Below are positions 27,605-36,386 of a stretch of DNA of 64,000 nt, one piece after another (position 1 is the first letter of the stretch; every line of letters begins with the position of its first letter). Below the pieces are notes generated by a model. That model was not told where the DNA came from, searched no databases, and saw only the letters and a program-made list of their open reading frames with translations. A program made the translations under genes and the position numbers. The stretch lies in assembly GCA_004347685.1 (NCBI GenBank), contig SLTJ01000016.1, positions 41,883-105,882 on the forward strand, given 5' to 3'. This DNA comes from Clostridia bacterium (GTDB lineage: Bacteria; Bacillota; DSM-521; Neomoorellales; SLTJ01).

Positions 27605-27632
27605 TTGACAAGGGCGCCGCGCGTGATATACT
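27605..27632 (+). promoter_or_regulatory. sigma-A promoter upstream of valS
   Basis: TTGACA (27605-27610) and TATACT (27627-27632) with a 16-base spacer. Initiation would fall near 27639, just before the hairpin at 27647. Confidence 0.7.
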
Positions 27633-27646
27633 CTGTCATGGTAGTT

Positions 27647-27677
27647 CCTTTCGTCCCCCTGGGGTGAAAGGATTTTT
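27647..27677 (+). terminator. terminator-like hairpin immediately after the valS promoter
   Basis: CCTTTC, GT and CCC pair with GGG, T and GAAAGG, followed by A and five T. Because it starts only about ten bases after the expected transcription start, it could be an attenuator, a protein-binding palindrome, or the 3' end of a very short RNA. The usual T-box elements of valS leaders are not seen. Confidence 0.55.
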
Positions 27678-27704
27678 AGTACGGTAGGGAAAGGAGCGGT
27701 CGAA

Positions 27705-27742
27705 GGCCCAACAACTCCCCGGCGCCTGTCGGGGGCTGGGCC
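27705..27742 (+). promoter_or_regulatory. hairpin covering the valS translation start region
   Basis: GGCCCA pairs with TGGGCC and an inner CCCCG pairs with CGGGG. The stem ends seven bases before the valS ATG and takes up the only G-rich stretch that could serve as ribosome site, so folding would probably reduce initiation. Confidence 0.45.
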
Positions 27743-27748
27743 GGTGAA

Positions 27749-30382
27749 ATGGTCCCTGTCTACGATCCCCGCGGGGTAGAGAAAAAGTGGTATGCCTACT
27801 GGGAGGAAAACGGTTTTTTTCACCAGGAGGTAGACGAGGAGAAAAAGCCCTTTTGTATCGTTATGCCGCCGCCGAATGTTACCGGTTCTTTGCACCTGGG
27901 CCATGCCCTTGACAACACCTTGCAGGATATCCTGGTCCGCTGGCGGCGCATGCAGGGATATAACGTGCTCTGGGTGCCGGGCACCGACCATGCCGGCATC
28001 GCCACCCAGGCCCGGGTGGAGGAAAATCTCGCCCAGGAGGGGCTGTCCCGCTATGACCTGGGCCGGGAGAAGTTCCTGGAACGGGTGTGGGCCTGGAAGG
28101 AGCAGTACGGCAGCCATATCACGCAGCAATTGCGTCTACTGGGTGCCTCCTGCGATTGGCAACGGGAGCGCTTTACCATGGATGCCGGCTGTTCGCGGGC
28201 GGTGCGGGAGGTCTTTGTCCACCTGTATGAGAAGGGTCACATCTACCGCGGTGATTATATGGTAAACTGGTGCCCCAAGTGCCATACGGTTATTTCCGAT
28301 ATAGAAGTGGAACACGAAGATGAAGCTGGGAAACTCTATCACCTGAGGTATCCCCTGGGCGATGGTCAGGGCTACGTGGTGGTGGCCACCACCCGGCCGG
28401 AAACCATGCTGGGCGATACGGCCGTGGCCGTGCACCCTGAGGACGGCCGGTATCGGGGTCTGGCAGGCCGCCGGGTGCGCCTGCCGCTGGTGAACCGCGA
28501 AATACCGATTATAGCGGACCCGTACGTTGACCCCACCTTTGGCACCGGGGCGGTAAAGATCACCCCGGCCCATGATCCTAACGACTTTGAAGTGGCCAGA
28601 AGGCACGGCTTGCCGCAGGTCAAGGTCATCGGTCTGGACGGCAAGATGACCGCCGAGGCCGGGAACTTTCAGGGGCTGGACCGGTATGAGTGCCGCCGGG
28701 AAGTGCTAGCCGAACTCGACCGGTTGGGCCTGGTAGCCAGGGTAGAGGACCACCAGCATTCGGTGGGCCACTGTTACCGTTGCGGTACCGTAATTGAGCC
28801 CTTGGTATCGCGGCAGTGGTTTGTGCGCATGCAGCCATTGGCCGAGCCGGCGGCCGCGGCAGTGGTCAGCGGGCGGATAAGGTTTATCCCCGACCGCTTT
28901 ACCAAAGTATACCTGGAATGGCTGGCCAACATCCGCGACTGGTGCATCTCCCGGCAGCTCTGGTGGGGCCACCGTATCCCCGTCTGGTACTGTGCAGACT
29001 GCGGAGAGACTATTGTGGCCCGGGAGGACCCTGCTTCCTGCCCTCAGTGCGGGAGCGCGCAACTTGAACAGGATCCGGACGTGCTGGACACGTGGTTTAG
29101 TTCGGCCCTGTGGCCTTTCTCTACCCTGGGCTGGCCGGAGAGAACTCCAGAACTGGATCATTTTTACCCGACTTCAGTACTGGTTACCGGTCGCGACATC
29201 ATCTTTTTTTGGGTAGCACGCATGATTTTCATGGCCATGGAGTTCATGCCCGATGTGCCTTTCCGCGAGGTGTTTATCCATGGCTTGATCAGGGATGCCC
29301 AGGGTCGCAAGATGAGCAAATCCCTGGGTAACGGTGTGGATCCGGTCGAGGTTATCGCCGAGTACGGGGCCGATTCCCTGCGGTTTATGCTGGTTACCGG
29401 CAACACTCCGGGCAATGACCTGCGCTTTGATATGGCCAGGGTGGAGAGCGCCCGCAATTTCGCCAACAAGATCTGGAACGCCGCCCGGCTGGCCCTGATG
29501 CACCTGGAGGGGTTTACTCCGGACGGCATTAGCGGCCCCCTGGAGCCGGCCGACCGTTGGATTATCAGCCGCCTGCAGAGGACCATCACGGCCGTTACGG
29601 AATACCTGGAGGCGTACGAAGTCGGAGAAGCGGCGCGGGCACTGTACGACTTTATCTGGGATGAACTTTGCGACTGGTATTTGGAAATGGTCAAGCCCCG
29701 CCTCTACGGAGGCAGCGAGGCTGAAGCGGCGGCCGCCCGCCAGGTCATTCACCACGTTTTCACCCAGACCCTGCAACTGCTCCACCCTTTTATGCCCTTT
29801 ATCACCGAGGAGATCTGGCAGAGGTTTCCACATCAGGGGCCGAGCATAATGGTCTCGTCCTGGCCGCAAGCCGAGGGGCAGTGGGTTGATCCCCGGGCGG
29901 AGCAAGATGTGGAGTTGGTGATGGGGGTGGTGCGGGCCGTGCGCAACCTTCGCAGCGCGATGCGCCTGGCTCCCAAGCAGGTGGTACGGGTGGTGGTACA
30001 GGCTGCCGATACCGACGCGGTTAACCGCCTGGCCGGCATGTCCGGTTATATCGAGAGGCTGGCTGGCACCCGCCCGTTGGAGTTTATCGCCCCGGAGGCC
30101 GAGGCGCCGCCGCAGGCGGTTACAGCCGTGGCGGCAGGGGTGCAGGTATTCATGCCCCTGGGCGGGCTGGTTGACGTGGAGGCGGAAAAGGCGCGCCTGG
30201 GCCGAGAACTGGCGGCGGTGGAGAAGGAGCTTTCGGCTGTCAGCAGGAAACTGGCCAATCGGGACTTCCTCCATAAAGCCCCGGCCGAAGTAGTGGCCAA
30301 GGAAAAGGCCAAAAAGGCGGAGTTCCTGCAGCAGAGGGAAACTCTCCAGGAGCGACTGCGCACCATGGGCGAGGAGCAATAA
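27749..30382 (+). CDS. valS: valyl-tRNA synthetase
   Basis: 877 residues, normal for bacterial ValRS. Class I signatures: HIGH-type PPPNVTGSLHLGHAL near residue 40 and KMSKSLGNGVDP near 525. An editing domain lies between them, with the zinc-type cysteine pairs CADCG and CPQCG in the middle. A C-terminal coiled coil (VDVEAEKARLGRELAAVEKEL) contacts tRNA. It charges tRNA-Val and hydrolyses misactivated threonine. folC follows 35 bases downstream, the usual Firmicute order. The start ATG has no strong free ribosome site. Confidence 0.97.
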   Translation: MVPVYDPRGVEKKWYAYWEENGFFHQEVDEEKKPFCIVMPPPNVTGSLHLGHALDNTLQDILVRWRRMQGYNVLWVPGTDHAGIATQARVEENLAQEGLSRYDLGREKFLERVWAWKEQYGSHITQQLRLLGASCDWQRERFTMDAGCSRAVREVFVHLYEKGHIYRGDYMVNWCPKCHTVISDIEVEHEDEAGKLYHLRYPLGDGQGYVVVATTRPETMLGDTAVAVHPEDGRYRGLAGRRVRLPLVNREIPIIADPYVDPTFGTGAVKITPAHDPNDFEVARRHGLPQVKVIGLDGKMTAEAGNFQGLDRYECRREVLAELDRLGLVARVEDHQHSVGHCYRCGTVIEPLVSRQWFVRMQPLAEPAAAAVVSGRIRFIPDRFTKVYLEWLANIRDWCISRQLWWGHRIPVWYCADCGETIVAREDPASCPQCGSAQLEQDPDVLDTWFSSALWPFSTLGWPERTPELDHFYPTSVLVTGRDIIFFWVARMIFMAMEFMPDVPFREVFIHGLIRDAQGRKMSKSLGNGVDPVEVIAEYGADSLRFMLVTGNTPGNDLRFDMARVESARNFANKIWNAARLALMHLEGFTPDGISGPLEPADRWIISRLQRTITAVTEYLEAYEVGEAARALYDFIWDELCDWYLEMVKPRLYGGSEAEAAAARQVIHHVFTQTLQLLHPFMPFITEEIWQRFPHQGPSIMVSSWPQAEGQWVDPRAEQDVELVMGVVRAVRNLRSAMRLAPKQVVRVVVQAADTDAVNRLAGMSGYIERLAGTRPLEFIAPEAEAPPQAVTAVAAGVQVFMPLGGLVDVEAEKARLGRELAAVEKELSAVSRKLANRDFLHKAPAEVVAKEKAKKAEFLQQRETLQERLRTMGEEQ

Positions 30383-30417
30383 ACCAAGGTTGGTCACAGA
30401 AAAGAGGCTGGATTAGT

Positions 30418-31716
30418 TTGCGGTACCAGGAAGCCATAGCCTATCTAGAGGAATTAACCAAATTCGGCATAAACCTGGGTCTGGCCCGTATTGCCCGCTT
30501 GCTGGAGCTTCTCGGTAATCCACATGAGAAGCTCTCTTTTATTCATATTGCCGGCACCAACGGCAAAGGCTCCACGGCTGCCATGGTGGCCGGCATTCTC
30601 CAGGAGGCCGGCTACCGGGTGGGGCTCTACACCTCCCCCCACCTGGTGGAGTATACCGAGCGCTTCCGGCTGGACGGCGAAGATATCAGGCCAGAGGAAC
30701 TGGCCGATTTGATCACCACCCTGAAACCGCTGTTGAACCGGATGGTGGCCGAGGGGGACGAGCAGCCGACCGAGTTTGAGGTCCTGACGGCTGCCGCCGC
30801 CCTCTATTTTGCCCGGGAGCAGGCGGATGTTGTCGTCTGGGAAGCCGGCTTGGGGGGAGCAATTGATTCTACCAACGTCGTTACCCCCCGGGTAAGCGTC
30901 ATTACCAACGTGAGTATGGATCATAAAGATTACCTGGGAAATACTGTAGAGGAGATCGCCCGGGTGAAGGCCGGCATTGTCAAGCCGGGGGTGCCGGTGG
31001 TCACCGCGGCGGCTGATCCCGCGGCCCTGGAGGTTGTTGCCGGCGTCTGCCGGCAGCAGGCCGCACTCCTGTGGCGGGTGGGCCGGGAGGTCCAGGTCCG
31101 GGATCTGGTCCGGCAAGACGAGGGGCTTCGATTTGCCGTGCACCTGCCGGGAGCTTTTTACGCCGACCTTTTTCTGCGGCTGGCTGGCGAGCATCAGGCG
31201 GTAAATGCAGCCTGTGCCGTGGCCGCGGTAGAGTTGCTGCGGCCCCACGGCTTCAGCTTCAGCCAGGACAGCGTCCGGCGGGGACTGGAGGGGGTGTACC
31301 CGCCGGGCCGGATTGAGATTATCAGCGCGGAGCCGACGGTGATCCTGGACGTGGCCCACAATCCCGAGGCGGCTGGGGCCTTGGCCCGCGTTCTCGCCCA
31401 TGATTTTCCCCACTGCCGGGTAATTCTGGTCCTGGGCATTCTGGCTGATAAGGATCGCCCGGAGATAGTGGCCCGCCTGGCTCCCCTCGCCCAGGCCGTG
31501 GTGGTTACTAGACCCAACAGCCCCCGGGCTGGGGATTGGCACCAGGTGGCCGCCTTGGCCGCAGCATTTGTCGATCCGGTATATGTGGAGGAGAATATTC
31601 CCGCCGCCGTCAGTCTGGCCCTTACCCTCGCCGGGCCTCAGGGTGCTGTCTGCGTGGCCGGTTCCTTTTATGTGGTGGGTGAAGTGAAAAAATTTTGGGC
31701 GCAGAGAGGATTCTGA
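30418..31716 (+). CDS. folC: bifunctional folylpolyglutamate/dihydrofolate synthase
   Basis: 432 residues of the Mur ligase superfamily. P-loop IAGTNGKGSTAAMV near residue 42, the ligase metal site VWEAGLGGAIDSTN near 138, and DVAHNPEAAGAL near 310. It adds glutamate to folates, retaining them in the cell; many bacteria use the same enzyme for dihydropteroate. The start is TTG at 30418, nine bases after AGAGG. It is probably transcribed with valS. Confidence 0.94.
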   Translation: MRYQEAIAYLEELTKFGINLGLARIARLLELLGNPHEKLSFIHIAGTNGKGSTAAMVAGILQEAGYRVGLYTSPHLVEYTERFRLDGEDIRPEELADLITTLKPLLNRMVAEGDEQPTEFEVLTAAAALYFAREQADVVVWEAGLGGAIDSTNVVTPRVSVITNVSMDHKDYLGNTVEEIARVKAGIVKPGVPVVTAAADPAALEVVAGVCRQQAALLWRVGREVQVRDLVRQDEGLRFAVHLPGAFYADLFLRLAGEHQAVNAACAVAAVELLRPHGFSFSQDSVRRGLEGVYPPGRIEIISAEPTVILDVAHNPEAAGALARVLAHDFPHCRVILVLGILADKDRPEIVARLAPLAQAVVVTRPNSPRAGDWHQVAALAAAFVDPVYVEENIPAAVSLALTLAGPQGAVCVAGSFYVVGEVKKFWAQRGF

Positions 31717-31812
31717 GGAGGTTTAGCGTATACCTTAGGGAAATAGTTAGTGACAAGATAGTACAAAGGATGAGATCCGCCAAAAAGTGGGTTAGGGGTG
31801 AAGAAGGGGCAG

Positions 31813-32448
31813 ATGAAAGCGTTAAAAATACCAGAGGCCACGGTGATGCGGCTTTCGGTTTATTCCCGTTACCTGTCACAGATTGACGAGCGCGGCGTAA
31901 CCACCATCTCCTCCGCTGAAATCGCCGATGATGTCGGGGTGAGCCCGGCTCAGGTGCGTAAAGACCTGGCGTATTTCGGCGAATTTGGCACCCGTGGCGT
32001 GGGCTACAACGTGAAAGACCTAAACTATCACATTATCAAGATCCTGGGATTGAGCACGTCCTGGCCGGTGATCATTGCCGGGGCCGGTAATCTGGGTACG
32101 GCTCTCTCCATGTACGGTGGTTTTCGCGACCGGGGATTTAAGATTGTAGCCATCTTTGATAACGACGAAGCCAAGATAGGCTATAAGCTCAACGGCATTG
32201 AAGTATATCCCATGGGGCACCTGGCCGAGGTGGTGGCGCAGAAGAAGGTCAAAATTGGTATCATCGCGGTCCCGGCAGCCGCAGCCCAGGAGGTAGCGGA
32301 CCAGTTGGTGGCAGCCAAGGTCAAGGGGATCCTCAATTTCGCGCCCCGGGTAATAAACGTGCCGGATTCGATCGAATTGCGGAATGTGGACCTTTCGGTT
32401 AACCTCGAGATTCTCACCTTTAATCTCGGATACAAGCGGGGACGCTAG
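31813..32448 (+). CDS. rex: redox-sensing transcriptional repressor Rex
   Basis: 211 residues: N-terminal winged helix ([26 protein letters not shown]) and C-terminal Rossmann domain with [11 protein letters not shown] near residue 95. Rex senses the NADH/NAD ratio and represses fermentative and respiratory genes when NAD is high. ATG at 31813 follows AAGGGG; GTG at 31798 is the alternative. The gap of about 95 bases after folC shows no clear Rex operator. Confidence 0.95.
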   Translation: MKALKIPEATVMRLSVYSRYLSQIDERGVTTISSAEIADDVGVSPAQVRKDLAYFGEFGTRGVGYNVKDLNYHIIKILGLSTSWPVIIAGAGNLGTALSMYGGFRDRGFKIVAIFDNDEAKIGYKLNGIEVYPMGHLAEVVAQKKVKIGIIAVPAAAAQEVADQLVAAKVKGILNFAPRVINVPDSIELRNVDLSVNLEILTFNLGYKRGR

Positions 32449-32450
32449 GC

Positions 32451-33053
32451 TTGGGACCACAAGAAGTGCCGCCGATATACCTGGCTTCCAATTCACCCCG
32501 GCGGCGCGAGTTGCTGCGCCTGGCCGGACTGCCTTTCACTGTTTGTCCCAGCCAGGTGGATGAGGCGGCTTATGCCGTTGCCGACCCGGTAACCCTGGTG
32601 GAAACCTTGGCCCTGGCCAAGGCCCGGGAGGTGGCAATCCGGGCCGGCCGGGGCGTTAGCATCGGTGCAGATACGGTGGTAGTGCACCAGGGGGAAATCC
32701 TGGGGAAGCCGGCCTCCCCGGCGCAGGCGCAGGAATACCTGGCCCGTTTGGCTGGGGAGGCGCACCTGGTAATTACGGGGGTGGCGGTGGTGGTCGGCGG
32801 TGGTCTGGAACAAGTGGCGCATGAAATCACGCGGGTGGTGTTCCGCCCCCTGACGCCGGAAGAGATTGCCGCCTATGTAGCCACGGGGGAGCCGCTCGAC
32901 AAGGCAGGCGGGTATGGTATCCAGGGATTAGGTTCTCTGTTGGTAGCCCGGATTGAGGGCTGCTATTTTAATATCGTCGGCCTGCCGCTCGCCAGACTGG
33001 CGACCATGCTGGCCCGGGTGGGCCTGAACCCTTTGCTAATCTCTCACCTCTAA
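32451..33053 (+). CDS. maf: Maf-like nucleotide pyrophosphatase
   Basis: 200 residues. The Maf signature LASNSPRRRELLRLAGL is at the N-terminus, SIGADTVVVHQGEILGKP lies near residue 70 and GGYGIQGLG near 153. Family members hydrolyse non-canonical or modified nucleoside triphosphates and lie near cell-shape genes in many Gram-positives, as here with radC and mreB downstream. Start TTG at 32451, two bases after rex, implies coupling. Confidence 0.93.
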   Translation: MGPQEVPPIYLASNSPRRRELLRLAGLPFTVCPSQVDEAAYAVADPVTLVETLALAKAREVAIRAGRGVSIGADTVVVHQGEILGKPASPAQAQEYLARLAGEAHLVITGVAVVVGGGLEQVAHEITRVVFRPLTPEEIAAYVATGEPLDKAGGYGIQGLGSLLVARIEGCYFNIVGLPLARLATMLARVGLNPLLISHL

Positions 33054-33060
33054 GTGCCGG

Positions 33061-33759
33061 ATGGGGGAAAACCGGGTGGAGTACAGGACGACCATCAAGG
33101 ATCTGCCGGGGGACGTACGGCCGCGTGAGCGGCTGGTAAATCACGGGCCGCAGGCGTTGTCCAATATCGAGTTGCTGGCCATCCTGCTCCGGACGGGAAA
33201 CGACCAGGAAACCGCCCTGGAGGTGGCCCAGCGTATGCTGGCCGAAGGGGGCCTGGCCTTTCTCGCCCGGGCATCGGCCCCGGAACTGCAGCGCTCTTTC
33301 CGGGGCGTGGGGCTGGCCAAGGCCTGCCAGATTAAGGCGGCCATCGAGCTGGGGCGACGGGTAGCCCTAGCCGGCAACGAGCGCCTGACCATAGGTTCCC
33401 CGCAGGAAGTGGCCGACCTGGTAATGGAGGAAATGCGTCACCTGGACCGGGAACATTTCCGGGCCGTGGCTCTGGGGACCAAGAACCAGGTGCTCGGAGT
33501 GGAACCTGTTTCGGTGGGCACTCTCAATTCCTCCATTGTCCATCCTCGCGAAGTATTCAAGGCGGCCATCAGCCGCAACGCGGCAGCCTTGATCCTGGTG
33601 CACAACCATCCCAGCGGCGACCCCGCCCCCAGCCGGGATGACGTGGCCATCACCGGCCGGCTGGTTGAGGCGGGTAAGATCCTGGGTATTGAAATCCTGG
33701 ATCACGTGGTTATCGGCGACCGCTGTTATGTGAGCCTTAAAGAGCAGGGACTTCTCTAG
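33061..33759 (+). CDS. radC: RadC/JAB-domain protein
   Basis: 232 residues. N-terminal helix-hairpin-helix region (RGVGLAKACQIKAAIELG) and C-terminal JAMM-type metal site HNHPSGDPAPSRDD near residue 180. Historically called a DNA repair protein; its true activity is not established. It lies in the conserved maf-radC-mreB order. ATG at 33061 or GTG at 33076 (better spaced to GGGGGA) could be the start. Confidence 0.93.
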   Translation: MGENRVEYRTTIKDLPGDVRPRERLVNHGPQALSNIELLAILLRTGNDQETALEVAQRMLAEGGLAFLARASAPELQRSFRGVGLAKACQIKAAIELGRRVALAGNERLTIGSPQEVADLVMEEMRHLDREHFRAVALGTKNQVLGVEPVSVGTLNSSIVHPREVFKAAISRNAAALILVHNHPSGDPAPSRDDVAITGRLVEAGKILGIEILDHVVIGDRCYVSLKEQGLL

Positions 33760-33850
33760 GAGGCGGCCCTGAAAATGAGTTCATCCCTCTGTTGGTGCCA
33801 CCAATGGTGGCATGGGGGTCCGCCCGCAAAACTTGGCCTGGCTACCTTGT
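33757..33850 (+). repeat. partial interspersed hairpin element between radC and mreB
   Basis: Carries TCATCCCTCTGTTGG, hairpin 2 (TGCCACC with GGTGGCA), CATGGGGGTC and CGCCC, the 3' half of the full copies at 41171 and 46575. It is flanked by the AGGAGGCGGCCC and AAAACTTGGCCTGGCT modules also found at 26421-26450. The 5' hairpin is missing. Confidence 0.65.
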
Positions 33851-33862
33851 TAATTCTTTCCC

Positions 33863-33891
33863 TTGTTCAGTCTTGCACCCCGGGCTATAAT
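33863..33891 (+). promoter_or_regulatory. sigma-A promoter for mreBCD
   Basis: TTGTTC (33863-33868) and TATAAT (33886-33891) with a 17-base spacer, 46 bases before the mreB start. Confidence 0.75.
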
Positions 33892-33936
33892 GTGTGTGTA
33901 GTGAGGTTATCCGGTATGAAGGGAGCACCGAAATAG

Positions 33937-34977
33937 ATGTTTTTCACCAGGGATTTGGGGATCGACCTGGGTACGGCCAACACGCTGGTACACGTCCGCG
34001 GCCGGGGGATTATCCTGCATGAGCCTTCGGTGGTGGCCATTCAGGTAGACACCGGCCAGATTTTGGCCGTGGGCCTGGAGGCCAAGAAGATGATCGGGCG
34101 CACTCCCGGCAATATTGTAGCCATCAGGCCGATGAAGGACGGGGTTATCGCCGATTTCGACACCACGCACGCCATGCTGCGGTATTTTATCAGAAAGGCG
34201 ATGCACGGGACCCGGCTCGCCCGGCCCCGGGTGGTTGTGGGCGTGCCTTCGGGAGTTACCGCCGTGGAGGAGCGGGCGGTGCGCGAGGCTTCCTTGGCCG
34301 CGGGGGCCAGGGAAGCTTATCTGATTGAGGAACCCATGGCGGCGGCGATCGGGGCCGGCTTGCCGGTCAGTGAGCCTACCGGGAACATGATCGTGGACAT
34401 AGGTGGCGGCACCACCGAGGTGGCGGTAATTTCCCTGGGTGGGATTGTCACCAGCCGTTCTATCCGCATTGCCGGAGACGAAATGGACGAGGCCATCGTC
34501 CAATATGTGAAACGGGCCTACAATCTGATGATTGGCGAGCGCACAGCCGAGGAAATAAAGATAGAGATCGGCGCGGCTTATTTCGGCAACCGGCCCGAGG
34601 ATGAAAGCCGGCGCCACCTCGCCTACCAGGTACGGGGACGGGATATGGTTACCGGCCTTCCTAAGACCGTCGAGGTGGAGGCCACCGAGATTTGCCAGGC
34701 TCTGGCAGAACCGGTAAACAGCATTATCGAAGCCATTAAGGTTTGTCTGGAAAGGACGCCGCCGGAGCTAGCGGCCGATATCATGGACCGTGGTATCGTC
34801 TTGGCCGGCGGCGGGGCCCTGCTCTGGGGTCTGGATGTGCTGGTCACTGAGGAGACCGGGATGCCGGTCTACCTGGCGGAAGACCCGCTGGCCGCCGTGG
34901 CCAAGGGTACAGGAAAGGTGCTGGAGAATATTGACGTTTTGAGGCGAGTATTGATCCCAGCGCGGAGGTTCAGATGA
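33937..34977 (+). CDS. mreB: rod-shape-determining actin homologue MreB
   Basis: 346 residues. The actin-fold phosphate loops [13 protein letters not shown] (start) and [18 protein letters not shown] (near 150) and the adenosine motif [13 protein letters not shown] near 290 are intact. MreB filaments under the membrane guide the wall elongation machinery made by MreC, MreD, PBP2 and RodA, all encoded downstream. Confidence 0.96.
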   Translation: MFFTRDLGIDLGTANTLVHVRGRGIILHEPSVVAIQVDTGQILAVGLEAKKMIGRTPGNIVAIRPMKDGVIADFDTTHAMLRYFIRKAMHGTRLARPRVVVGVPSGVTAVEERAVREASLAAGAREAYLIEEPMAAAIGAGLPVSEPTGNMIVDIGGGTTEVAVISLGGIVTSRSIRIAGDEMDEAIVQYVKRAYNLMIGERTAEEIKIEIGAAYFGNRPEDESRRHLAYQVRGRDMVTGLPKTVEVEATEICQALAEPVNSIIEAIKVCLERTPPELAADIMDRGIVLAGGGALLWGLDVLVTEETGMPVYLAEDPLAAVAKGTGKVLENIDVLRRVLIPARRFR

Positions 34978-34984
34978 AAGGCGC

Positions 34985-35803
34985 GTGGTGGGGGTGCACC
35001 GCCGCAGGATAATCTGGTGGCTGGTAGTGCTGGTGGGGCTGCTGCTTCTGGCCAGGGCCACTGCCGCCCCACTTCCAGGAGTGGGTTTTCTGCAGCGTCT
35101 GGTGTATGAGGCGATGGCGCCATTGCAGCGGGGGACGGCGGTGGCCGCCGGCTGGATCGCTGACGCCTCGGGGGCCTTTACCGCCTACCGGGAGCTGCAA
35201 CAGGAAAACGAGGCCCTCCAGACGCAGATCAGGGAATTGCTGGCGGAAAACAGCGTGATGACCGAGTATCGCCTGGAAAATCTCCGCCTGCGCCAAATGC
35301 TGGGGTTCAAGGAAGCGGCCAAAGGTAACTATGACCTGCTGGCGGCCAAGGTCGTGGCCCGCAGCCCTTCGGCTTGGAATTTGAGCCTGGTCCTGGACCG
35401 GGGCAAGGCCGATGGGGTGTCCCCGGACCAGGCGGTGATCACGGCCGAGGGGCTGGTAGGTCGGACCGGGACGGTGGGTGAGAATACGGCTGAGGTACGT
35501 TTGCTCACCGACCCGGAAGTGGCGGTGGCGGCCATGGTTCAGGTTTCGCGTGTGCCGGGGGTAGTCCAGGGGCGGCAGGACGGCTCGGGGCGGCTGGAAA
35601 TGATCCATCTTCCCCACGACGCTCCGGTCCGGCCGCAGCAGACGGTGGTTTCCTCCGGATGGGGAGGGGTCTTTCCTCCGGGGTTGCGGATCGGTTATAT
35701 CATCGAGGTGGTCCCCGAGCCTAATGGTCTGATGGAAAAGGCCATCATCCAGCCCTTTGCCGATTTGAACCGCCTGGAAGAAGTTTTCGTGGTGAGGCGA
35801 TAG
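34985..35803 (+). CDS. mreC: rod-shape-determining protein MreC
   Basis: 272 residues: cytoplasmic basic N-terminus, membrane segment (WWLVVLVGLLLLARA), coiled coil around 60-95 (YRELQQENEALQTQIRELLA) and two beta domains. MreC links MreB to PBP2 outside the membrane. Several GTG starts (34985, 34988, 34994) are possible; the last leaves a typical short MHRRR N-terminus. mreD begins two bases after the stop. Confidence 0.93.
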   Translation: MVGVHRRRIIWWLVVLVGLLLLARATAAPLPGVGFLQRLVYEAMAPLQRGTAVAAGWIADASGAFTAYRELQQENEALQTQIRELLAENSVMTEYRLENLRLRQMLGFKEAAKGNYDLLAAKVVARSPSAWNLSLVLDRGKADGVSPDQAVITAEGLVGRTGTVGENTAEVRLLTDPEVAVAAMVQVSRVPGVVQGRQDGSGRLEMIHLPHDAPVRPQQTVVSSGWGGVFPPGLRIGYIIEVVPEPNGLMEKAIIQPFADLNRLEEVFVVRR

Positions 35804-35805
35804 TT

Positions 35806-36276
35806 ATGCGGCTTCTCGGGCTGGTGGTCCTCCTGGTCCTCGGTTTAGGGCTGGAAACCACGGTTTCCCTCTACCTGCCGGCCGTACCCGACCTCCTGCT
35901 GGTGGCGGTGGCCCTTGAGGCCTTGTTTTACGGGCCACGGCAGGGGGCGGTGATAGGTTTGCTGTACGGGCTGATAGAAGATATCTATTTGGGCCGGTAT
36001 ATCGGTCTGAACGCCCTGGTCAAGACCCTCGTGGGTTACGGTATCGGCTGGGGGGAAAACCGTATTTATCGCGATAACCTGTTGGTGCCGGTGCTGGTCC
36101 TGGTCACCGCCACCCTGGCCGCTAACCTGCTGTGGCTGCTGGTGGCGCTCCTGGTGGGGTGGAGCCTGCCCCCGGCCGGTGTGATCTGGCGCCAGGTTTT
36201 GTGGCAGGCGGGGCTGAACAGCGTGGCCGCCCTGGTGGTCTATCCGGCGGCCTGGCGGGCTGCCGGCCGGCCATGA
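35806..36276 (+). CDS. mreD: rod-shape-determining membrane protein MreD
   Basis: 156 residues, almost entirely hydrophobic with about five membrane segments, including GLIEDIYLGRYIGLNAL, the conserved MreD loop. It works with MreC and PBP2 in elongation. Followed by a degenerate short-repeat tract before pbp2. Confidence 0.9.
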   Translation: MRLLGLVVLLVLGLGLETTVSLYLPAVPDLLLVAVALEALFYGPRQGAVIGLLYGLIEDIYLGRYIGLNALVKTLVGYGIGWGENRIYRDNLLVPVLVLVTATLAANLLWLLVALLVGWSLPPAGVIWRQVLWQAGLNSVAALVVYPAAWRAAGRP

Positions 36277-36385
36277 GCTGGAGGCTGGAAGCTAGAGGCT
36301 AGAGGCTGGAAAAAGAGCAGGTATTGGCTGTCTGGAGGCGCCAGCTTCAAGACTCCAGCATCCAGTTTCCAGGAGGAGGGGAGAG
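36277..36385. repeat. degenerate GCTGGAGGCTAGAG oligomer tract, partly inverted
   Basis: Six to eight imperfect units of the type GAGGCTGGAA fill 36277-36312. Their complement (CCAGCTTCAAG, CTCCAGCATCCAG) fills about 36340-36375, so the two halves could pair. Similar low-complexity tracts occur at 41300-41343 and 42268-42315. Confidence 0.55.
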
Positions 36386-36386
36386 C

